NCBI GenBank assembly: GCA_031276475.1
Contig: JAISMZ010000134.1
Span: 1-6,771, forward strand
Length of the DNA stretch: 6,771 nucleotides
Direction of reading: 5' to 3'
Source of the DNA: Coriobacteriales bacterium
GTDB lineage: Bacteria > Actinomycetota > Coriobacteriia > Coriobacteriales > UBA8131
Shown here: piece after piece, positions 1 through 6,062 of the stretch
Layout: every line of letters starts with the position of its first letter
How positions within the stretch are numbered: position 1 is the first letter of the stretch
Position numbers and translations under genes: made by a program
The notes under the pieces: model-generated
What the model saw: the letters and a program-made list of their open reading frames with translations, nothing else
What the model was told of the DNA's origin: nothing
Databases searched by the model: none

Positions 1-3000
1 GTGGGAATCTGGCTTACCAGTCACGCCGGCGTCTCGCTTGCCGATGAGGTTGAGCCGCCACCGGCAACGGAGGCGGAGCCTGCAACGGAGGCGGAGCCTG
101 CACCGGAGATGGAACCAGCACAGGAAGCCACCGAGGCTTCTCCGTTGCCAGAGGCCTTGGACGAAGCTGAGAAAGCGGATGCTTCTGAGCCCACCGCCCA
201 AGATGATGCAACTGCCGCAGAGCCGGCTGCTGAGCCGTATTCCGCCAGGACGCCCGCCAGCACCGATCCCCGCCTCGATGCCTACGATTTGCCCTCTGCC
301 GCTTTTGACCTGACTTTTAAAGAGCAGATGCAGATGGCGCAGGAAAACGGCAAGTACGTGATTGCCGATCTATCCGATGAAGAGCTTGCCGTCCTGTACG
401 AGCGGTGGCTGGATCTGGCGGAGAGGATACTTCAGGACAGACCTCCTGCTGCTGGCGCCGGCCACTTTTCTCCCCTTGCCACCGTGCCCGATCCGCCTTC
501 TATAGTAACGGGGGTCTTCAAGCTCGACACCTGTGAAAAGGAATGGGGCTATGATCACTACGGAGACTACGCCGTTGACGGCTACACGATAGTCGAGCTC
601 TCCGATCCTATCTGCTCGGATGGCATAGGCCCGTGGTCGTGGGATGGCGTGCTGATCGACGGCAAGCTGACCTACGGTTCGGAAGGCAAGATCTCCTGGG
701 GGACGTTTACCGCCAACAGAGTGGGGGAACCCTATTTTGAGGACGGCTGGTGGTGGTGTAATTACCATATTCCTCAATACGGTATTCTGCCTTATGGCGA
801 AAGCAATAAGGCAGGTTATCAAAATCTCGGCAACGGCAGCTTCAAGCTGCGCTATGCCGTGGGCAAGGCCTCACTTGAGCTGTATAAGTCTTCCGCTATT
901 CCGGGCGTCACCGATGGCAACGACTGCTATTCGCTGCAAGGCGCCCAATACGGCATTTACGCCAGCGAGGCCGATGCGCGAGGGGATCATAATTGTCTGA
1001 GCATTCTTACCACTGACGCCACGGGCTATGCCCGAAGCGGCGATCTTGAGCTTGCCTGCTATTACCTGAGGGAGCTGGTGGCACCAAAGGGCTACTATCT
1101 GGATACAGCGACCATCATCATTGCCGATCTGAGAGACAGGGTGAATCAGGTCATCACCGTCTACCATACTGACAGGCCAGCGGGGGATCCGGTTTTAATG
1201 ATAGTCCAGAAACTAGACGCATCAACCGGGACTGCCAGCGACCTGGCCAATCGTTCCAGCCTGGCTGGAGCGGAGTTTACGGTGCGCTATTGGGACGGCC
1301 ATTACTCCAGTGTCGCCGAAGCTGAGGCTTCAGGTGCGCCGACGCGAACTTGGGTGTTCAGAACGAATAGCAACGGGGAAGCCTACTTTAGTTTGCTAAA
1401 TTTTGCATACGGAGATGTTCTCTATACAAACCCTGAGACCGGCCGCCCCCTCGTCCCCCTCGGCACCCTCGTCATCGCCGAGACCAAGGCACCGCCGGGT
1501 TATCTGTTGCCCAGCTATGTTGAGCCATCCATCCAACAGATCGGTCTGGATTCTCAGCTGCAGCAGGTGGTCACCCTCAATCCTCCAAAAGTCCCCAACT
1601 ACCAATCCTTCAACGCGTCGGTGCGAAAACTGGATGCCGCCACCGGCAACGGCATAGCCGGCGTGAGCTTTGAGCTCTGGCGGGGCGATCCTGATACGGG
1701 GATACGGCTGAGCACGGCCACTTCCGATGCGCAGGGCAACGTCTACTTTCCCGATCGCGTGATAGACGCGCTGGGTGCTTATACGCTGCGTGAGGTAGTC
1801 TGGCCGCAAAGCCACATGGATCCCGCCCACAGCGGGCTGCCCTCCACGCATAGCTTTACCATCAGCGAACAGCTCTATGCCGACGTAAAAGCCGGCGCTG
1901 TTACCAACGGTGACTTCAGCTATTCACTGGATGCTGCCAGTGGTGAGTTCTGGGTTACCCTGGTAAAGGAGAACTATTCCAGTTTTAGCGCTTCGGTCAT
2001 CAAGACGGATGCCGTTACCGGCAATGGCATAGCCGGCGTGACCTTTGAACTCTGGCGCGATGATCCGGACGACGGCACGCTGCTGGCAACCGCTGAGTCA
2101 GACGCAGACGGCATCGTCAGTTTCCCGGATTATATCATCGATGCCTTTGGCAGTTACACGCTTAAAGAGATCGACTGGCCAAAGGAGTATCAAGATCCAG
2201 CCGAGGCTGGTATGCCCTATCAGGACAGCTTTACAATTACCCGAGAGCTGTATGCGGCAGCCCTTGAGGCCGCGGTTACCGAGGGTGATATCAGCTTCTC
2301 CTTTGATGAGGCGACGGAGAGGTTTTGGCTGACATTGACCAAGGAGAATTTTTCCAAACGCGCTATTGTAATCGAGAAGCGTGACATCGCCAGTGAAGCA
2401 CCAGTCGCCAACACCGAATTTTCAGTTTACCGCTATCCGGTGACTATTGAAGAGGGCACCATCCTCGACGACCTGAGCAGCATTTCAGCCGATGACCCTG
2501 CCTGGTCACTGGTTGCAGAAGTGGTCACCGATCAAAACGGCAAGGCGTTGCTTGACGGCCTGCCCTATGGTTACTATCAGCTCAAAGAGAGCAGGCCGAA
2601 TGTCGGTTATGCCAGCTACGAGGAAACGATGGCCAGGCTCGGTTTGACGTCAAAACGCTTTGTCAGGCTCGACCGTCAAAGCACTGACGAAGTGCAGCTT
2701 TTTGAGGACGAGTCCATTCAGCTGAGCGTGGATGTATATAAAGACACTATCAATATCACCTCAGCAGCTTTTAAAACCGACGATGACGATTATCTGCGGG
2801 TGAATAATGTAGGTAACGAAACCTATCAGTATCGCCTGGGATTTCGTTCCACCGCCAACGTTCGCGCCGATGAGTTTACGGTCATCGATCCGATGGAAAG
2901 CTCTGCGGATGGCCAGGTGCGTCTGCTGGAACTGTGGACGCCCGTGGTTAAAGGCGATAGCGACGGGCGCATGAATCTTTGGTTCCGTACGAATCTCACC

Positions 3001-3858
3001 GATCCGAATAGCCTCTACTCAACCGCCAGCGCAATGCTCACCAATCCCGACAATGTTAATAATCCGCGCCACCGCCCGGTCTGGCCCTCCACCGGTTGGC
3101 GGCTTTGGGCCGAAAATTTGCCCAGTTATCAGACCCAACGATTTTTGGTAGAAGACCTTGGCCTGCTCAGCGATGAATATATTACTGGTGTGCGCTATGA
3201 ATACGGCTCGGTGGAAATTGGGTTCTCAACTGCCGAAGGAACCATCAGACTTCTGCAACTGCCGCGCCCGGAAAAACCCTACAGCAGTCTTGATTGGGGC
3301 TCTGCGCCAGATGAGGCCTTGGGCAGTGACGGGGTGGAGGATGATCCCGATGGTGACGCCCCCGCCTCCCAACAGCAGTCAGACCAGGGAAGTGTAGCTC
3401 TGCGCGGGCTTGATTCGGCCGACGCACTTGGCCCCACAGCTGTAACTGACCCGCCAGCTTCCGATCTGGCACCCGCCTACTACCTGGTCTCCTGCACTCA
3501 ACCCCTGCGGCCCCCGGCCCGCATCGCCAGCTCCGCCAGCGCCCACATCGCGCGCAACCTGGTACTGACCGATGACGATTTTGATGATGTGACCACCACG
3601 GTCATTGCACCGTTCGTCGTCTCGGCCGCACCGCCTGCACCGACCGATCTCGTCACGCTGCTTGCGGGCGGTCCAGGCCTGCCAGCAACCGTTCTGGACG
3701 AGCATCTGCTCAACATCCTGGTAGCCTTCGCGCTTATTGGGGCTGCGTTGACAGTCATGGGGCGCTTGACTCGCCACAGGGAATCTGGAGCAGTGCTCAG
3801 ACACGGCAACGCGCGGTTTTTGAACGGATTATTCAAGAGAAAAGACCCTCCGGTCTGA
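1..3858 (+). CDS. SpaA-like multi-domain Cna-B surface adhesin (5' end probably outside the window)
   Basis: Large cell-surface protein, 1285 residues visible. Reading from base 1 (GTG), residues 1-14 look like the end of a Sec signal peptide with cleavage near SLA/DE. The charged n-region and most of the hydrophobic core are missing, so the real start is probably upstream. Residues 16-80 are an acidic Ala/Pro/Glu linker. Residues about 165-285 form an N-terminal module with Cys178, Cys205 and WWWC ending at Cys253. Five Cna-B-like domains follow, each with a candidate isopeptide Lys and Glu: K296/E358, K404/E494, K543/E598, K668/E723, K793/E863. Residues about 906-1090 are a further conserved module (YKDTINITSAAF, then NNVGNE). 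A disordered linker leads to LPATV (1227-1231), a membrane helix (about 1236-1254) and a basic 30-residue tail. Cna-B folds in pilins and adhesins are stabilised by Lys-Asn/Asp isopeptide bonds catalysed by a Glu. Adhesion is inferred; the ligand is unknown. No sortase gene is nearby. Confidence 0.85.
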   Translation: MGIWLTSHAGVSLADEVEPPPATEAEPATEAEPAPEMEPAQEATEASPLPEALDEAEKADASEPTAQDDATAAEPAAEPYSARTPASTDPRLDAYDLPSAAFDLTFKEQMQMAQENGKYVIADLSDEELAVLYERWLDLAERILQDRPPAAGAGHFSPLATVPDPPSIVTGVFKLDTCEKEWGYDHYGDYAVDGYTIVELSDPICSDGIGPWSWDGVLIDGKLTYGSEGKISWGTFTANRVGEPYFEDGWWWCNYHIPQYGILPYGESNKAGYQNLGNGSFKLRYAVGKASLELYKSSAIPGVTDGNDCYSLQGAQYGIYASEADARGDHNCLSILTTDATGYARSGDLELACYYLRELVAPKGYYLDTATIIIADLRDRVNQVITVYHTDRPAGDPVLMIVQKLDASTGTASDLANRSSLAGAEFTVRYWDGHYSSVAEAEASGAPTRTWVFRTNSNGEAYFSLLNFAYGDVLYTNPETGRPLVPLGTLVIAETKAPPGYLLPSYVEPSIQQIGLDSQLQQVVTLNPPKVPNYQSFNASVRKLDAATGNGIAGVSFELWRGDPDTGIRLSTATSDAQGNVYFPDRVIDALGAYTLREVVWPQSHMDPAHSGLPSTHSFTISEQLYADVKAGAVTNGDFSYSLDAASGEFWVTLVKENYSSFSASVIKTDAVTGNGIAGVTFELWRDDPDDGTLLATAESDADGIVSFPDYIIDAFGSYTLKEIDWPKEYQDPAEAGMPYQDSFTITRELYAAALEAAVTEGDISFSFDEATERFWLTLTKENFSKRAIVIEKRDIASEAPVANTEFSVYRYPVTIEEGTILDDLSSISADDPAWSLVAEVVTDQNGKALLDGLPYGYYQLKESRPNVGYASYEETMARLGLTSKRFVRLDRQSTDEVQLFEDESIQLSVDVYKDTINITSAAFKTDDDDYLRVNNVGNETYQYRLGFRSTANVRADEFTVIDPMESSADGQVRLLELWTPVVKGDSDGRMNLWFRTNLTDPNSLYSTASAMLTNPDNVNNPRHRPVWPSTGWRLWAENLPSYQTQRFLVEDLGLLSDEYITGVRYEYGSVEIGFSTAEGTIRLLQLPRPEKPYSSLDWGSAPDEALGSDGVEDDPDGDAPASQQQSDQGSVALRGLDSADALGPTAVTDPPASDLAPAYYLVSCTQPLRPPARIASSASAHIARNLVLTDDDFDDVTTTVIAPFVVSAAPPAPTDLVTLLAGGPGLPATVLDEHLLNILVAFALIGAALTVMGRLTRHRESGAVLRHGNARFLNGLFKRKDPPV
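64..117 (+). repeat. Short in-frame tandem repeat coding for an acidic Pro/Ala/Glu linker
   Basis: The 18-base unit gcaacggaggcggagcct occurs twice back to back (64-81 and 82-99) without mismatch, followed by a degenerate third copy (100-117). It encodes the hexapeptide ATEAEP. It lies just after the signal-peptide tail of the adhesin, where a flexible spacer would tolerate gain or loss of units. Perfect identity at DNA level suggests recent duplication by slippage. Confidence 0.8.
1606..2355 (+). repeat. Tandem duplication of a 125-residue Cna-B domain
   Basis: Residues 536-660 and 661-785 of the adhesin align end to end with no gap over 125 residues, and by hand count 75 positions (60%) are identical. 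Shared landmarks are TGNGIAGV, FELWR, the Tyr-Thr-Leu-(Arg/Lys)-Glu strand carrying the candidate isopeptide Glu, and the closing Lys-Glu-Asn-(Tyr/Phe)-Ser. The unit is longer than a minimal Cna-B domain because each copy carries an extra helical-looking insert (around SFTISEQLYADV and SFTITRELYAAA) before the last strands. The DNA has diverged enough that the duplication is old. Confidence 0.85.
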
Positions 3859-3891
3859 GGCAGAGTACGGGTCAGCAGACGAGGGACAGTA

Positions 3892-3906
3892 ACAGTGCGA
3901 TAACAA
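3892..3906 (+). promoter_or_regulatory. Candidate control element upstream of the BTAD regulator, shared with the secA leader
   Basis: ACAGTGCGATAACAA lies in the 97-base gap after the adhesin and ends 49 bases before the regulator's ATG. Apart from a two-base CG insertion it matches ACAGTGATAACAA at 6007-6019, which ends 43 bases before secA. A second ACAGT at 3886-3890 makes a short direct repeat here. GATAAC could serve as a weak -10 box, but no convincing -35 is visible. The rest of the gap holds no gene and no clear terminator, so read-through from the adhesin is possible. The regulatory role is inferred only from position and repetition. Confidence 0.3.
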
Positions 3907-3942
3907 ACGTGCGGCAGCCGTCAGATTCAACCCCAAACAGAA

Positions 3943-3947
3943 AGAGG
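3943..3947 (+). promoter_or_regulatory. Ribosome binding site of the BTAD regulator
   Basis: The purine-rich stretch AAAGAGG contains AGAGG eight bases before the ATG at 3956. This supports that start over later in-frame ATG codons at 3992 and 4010. Confidence 0.65.
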
Positions 3948-3955
3948 TAAGCAGT

Positions 3956-5863
3956 ATGAGCAAGTCCAAAGAAGCGAGTTTAACTAAAAATATGCTAGAA
4001 GATTCAATTATGAATAAATTAGTAAATCTCCTTGACAAATCGGGTCTTTCGTCGGAGCGGATGACGCGCCAGCAGCTGCAGCAGATGGCCGAGCTGATGA
4101 GCAATCTCAACGCGCACCGCGAGGTGCCCTGCTTCATAGTTGCCTCGCGCCGTCTGGGTCGCAGCAGCTTTGCCCGACTCTACGCGGGTCTCTATCATCA
4201 GGCAGCACAAACGCGGTGGTTGGATGCCACCGACCCACAATTTCTTACGAGTTCAGCGCGCAACGGCCTGCTCGCCTGTGGTCGGCGCCACCGCCCGGCA
4301 TCGGCTGAGGGGCGTGGCCTGCTGGTGATAGATGATCTTGCTCTTTTGGATGAGTCATTGGCCGAGCGCTTCTCCAACAACTTGGACGAACTCATCGAGC
4401 AGGGCTGGCAGGTCGTGGTAATTACAACGCCTCAAAACGACTGTTATCAGCGCTTGCAGTCGGATCGCTTCGTCATCAGTGGCCAGGATTTGCTCTGCAT
4501 TCGCGACTTCAGTGAAGAGCAGCGCGGTGGCAGTCTGGCTGCCTTTCTCAGCGATTCACTGCCTGTGGAGCTGCGGATTTTTGCATTACTGACCATCCTT
4601 GCCAGCCGTTTGTCAGTTGAGCAGGCAGCGGCTGCAGGCGTCGTCGTACACGAGGATGTCCCTGCCAACCTCGCTGCTCTGCACCCTTTTTTCACACGCT
4701 CTGATACGGGCGGGGAACTTCTGGTGCAAGCGCCGTCACCCGTCCTGCTAAAGACGCAGATCATTGCGGTGCTCGAGGAATACGTGCGCCAGGAGTCCCT
4801 GCCCGGACAGAGCCTGCCGGCGTCTGACGGCACCTGCAGCACGGAGTTGTCTACAGATGCCGTTCGCCGCCGAGCCCTGGAGATCGTTACCCGCGTCTCA
4901 ATCCTGCTGCTGGAGCGCGCCGAGCACCATCGTTCCAGCGAGGTTCTGGCCTTTGCCGAGAGTCATCTGCTCAAACCAACCAGCGCAGACAGCGACAACG
5001 TGCCGGCCCGCTCGGCTGATACCCATGAGCCCACGCAGGCAGCAACAATCGAGCCAGCTGCGCAAAAGGGAGCGGCCTTTCGGTGCGCCTCAACAGATAC
5101 CGTCCCGATGCTGCATATTCGCCTCTTTGGTGGCCTGGAGGTCTATCGCGGTGAGCAGTTTGTCGAGCACACTGCGCTGAGGTCGTCACGGGCCCGCCAG
5201 CTGCTGATCCATCTGGCTTTCGCCTATGGGCGCGGCATCGCCCAGGATACGCTGGTCGAGCGCTACTGGCCCGAGCGTGCGGGCAACCGGGGCTACGAGA
5301 ACCTCTACGTACTCTGGTCGCGCCTGGGCCGTATCCTCAGCTCCACCACAGGGCGCGAATGTCCCTATCTGCTGCGTGAGGCGGGGGTACTCAAGCTCAA
5401 TGAGCGCCTGGTCAGTGTGGATACGGCGTTGTTTGAGGAGAAAGCTCGCGAGGTGCTGTTTGGCGACGGTGAGGGACAACAGCGTATCGCTTTGGCACAG
5501 GAGCTGGAGGCAATCTATGGTTGCGGCATTATTCTCGACAAATTTTCTGACCGTCATATCCGGGCCTCGGCTGAGCGCCTGCGCAGTCTATATGTGGACG
5601 TTTTGATGGAGGCCGCCCGGCTCTCGGAATTTGCGGGCAATCAGGTGACGGCGCTGTGGATGGCCCGGAAGGCCTATGAGACGGATACTTCCAAAGAGGA
5701 GGTCTATCGCACGCTGATGGACGCCCAGATAAAGGCTGGCCGGCGCACCTCGGCGATGCAGACCTTCTTTGCCTGCAAAGCCTTTCTTTCCGAGGAGCTG
5801 GGCATCCTGCCTTCGCAGCTGACCATGAACCTCTATCAGGATCTTTTGATGGACAGCGGCTAG
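3956..5863 (+). CDS. BTAD (SARP-like) transcriptional regulator with degenerate NTPase-like N-terminal half
   Basis: 635-residue cytoplasmic protein, complete. Residues 385-480 fit an OmpR-type winged helix as found in SARP regulators: MLHIRLFGGLEVYRG, then Arg-Ala-Arg-Gln-Leu-Leu, and YWPE at 437-440. Residues about 488-633 fit the all-helical bacterial transcriptional activator domain (BTAD). The N-terminal half resembles a STAND/AAA-type NTPase that has decayed. Residues 63-70 (ASRRLGRS) lie where GxxxxGK(S/T) is expected, with the first Gly replaced by Ala and the catalytic Lys by Arg. GLLVIDD (121-127) looks like an intact Walker B, and WQVVVITTP (151-159) like the next core strand. A low-complexity linker (about 335-380) joins the halves. 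The AT-rich first 30 codons contrast with the GC-rich body. Likely role is DNA-binding control of nearby or surface genes; the target and signal are not shown by the sequence. Confidence 0.85.
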   Translation: MSKSKEASLTKNMLEDSIMNKLVNLLDKSGLSSERMTRQQLQQMAELMSNLNAHREVPCFIVASRRLGRSSFARLYAGLYHQAAQTRWLDATDPQFLTSSARNGLLACGRRHRPASAEGRGLLVIDDLALLDESLAERFSNNLDELIEQGWQVVVITTPQNDCYQRLQSDRFVISGQDLLCIRDFSEEQRGGSLAAFLSDSLPVELRIFALLTILASRLSVEQAAAAGVVVHEDVPANLAALHPFFTRSDTGGELLVQAPSPVLLKTQIIAVLEEYVRQESLPGQSLPASDGTCSTELSTDAVRRRALEIVTRVSILLLERAEHHRSSEVLAFAESHLLKPTSADSDNVPARSADTHEPTQAATIEPAAQKGAAFRCASTDTVPMLHIRLFGGLEVYRGEQFVEHTALRSSRARQLLIHLAFAYGRGIAQDTLVERYWPERAGNRGYENLYVLWSRLGRILSSTTGRECPYLLREAGVLKLNERLVSVDTALFEEKAREVLFGDGEGQQRIALAQELEAIYGCGIILDKFSDRHIRASAERLRSLYVDVLMEAARLSEFAGNQVTALWMARKAYETDTSKEEVYRTLMDAQIKAGRRTSAMQTFFACKAFLSEELGILPSQLTMNLYQDLLMDSG

Positions 5864-5939
5864 GGAGGCGCCGATTTTATCATTGTGCGCCATTTTGTGG
5901 CCTATCTGCCCTGAGCTCGCCCGCCACCACCCCAAAGAT

Positions 5940-5970
5940 GCCGCTCCATCTGTGTCAGATGAGCTACGGC
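5940..5970 (+). other. Bulged stem-loop in the gap before secA
   Basis: CATCTG (5947-5952) and CAGATG (5956-5961) pair perfectly around a TGT loop. The stem continues with GCT/AGC and GCC/GGC after a one-base bulge on the left (5946) and a three-base bulge on the right (5965-5967), giving 12 pairs. No T-run follows on either strand, so it is not a standard intrinsic terminator. It lies 77 bases after the regulator's stop codon and 92 bases before secA. It could be an RNA processing or stability element, or a protein-binding dyad. Function unknown. Confidence 0.45.
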
Positions 5971-5996
5971 GGCGGCAAATCCGACCGCAACGCCAG

Positions 5997-6013
5997 TCAC
6001 TGTGGTACAGTGA
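5997..6013 (+). promoter_or_regulatory. Perfect 7-bp inverted repeat (operator candidate) overlapping a possible secA promoter
   Basis: TCACTGT and ACAGTGA flank a three-base centre (GGT). Inside the dyad, TGGTACAGT reads as an extended -10 element (TG, one base, then TACAGT at 6006-6011). A transcript from it would give a leader of about 45 bases before the secA start. A matching -35 is poor (CCGACC at 5981-5986, spacing 19). An operator covering the -10 would be expected to repress. The right arm is part of the ACAGTG-ATAACAA motif also found before the BTAD regulator. The dyad is seen directly; the promoter and operator roles are inferred. Confidence 0.4.
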
Positions 6014-6051
6014 TAACAACAGAAAAAAACGAACCGATGACCGTGTAAGCG

Positions 6052-6056
6052 AAGGA
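6052..6056 (+). promoter_or_regulatory. Ribosome binding site of secA
   Basis: AAGGA six bases before the ATG at 6063. The frame downstream is immediately recognisable as SecA (MAGFFSRLL), so the start is secure. The ATG at 6056 inside the same purine stretch is out of frame and is not used for this product. Confidence 0.75.
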
Positions 6057-6062
6057 TGACCG

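Noticed and set aside
64..117. The 18-base repeats as a CRISPR or mobile-element signature
   Set aside because: They are contiguous, in frame and have no spacers; they are a coding linker repeat.
1396..1851. 151-residue open frame on the minus strand inside the adhesin
   Set aside because: It lies wholly within a well-supported coding region, has no recognisable domain and no clear ribosome binding site.
3843..3856. AGACC-CTCC-GGTCT hairpin at the stop codon of the adhesin as a terminator
   Set aside because: Only five base pairs, no T-run after it, and it overlaps the coding end; too weak to call.
5867..5898. GGCGC/GCGCC stem followed by ATTTTGT after the regulator as a terminator
   Set aside because: Five pairs with a 15-base loop and an interrupted T-tract; it could act weakly but cannot be supported.
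5997..6013. The secA palindrome as an SOS (LexA) box
   Set aside because: The CTGT and ACAG halves are three bases apart rather than eight, and it does not resemble the actinobacterial or Gram-positive LexA consensus.
6037..6048. Tiny upstream open frame ATG-ACC-GTG-TAA before secA as a leader peptide
   Set aside because: Three codons with no ribosome binding site; most likely chance, although GATGACCG does repeat at 6036-6043 and 6055-6062.
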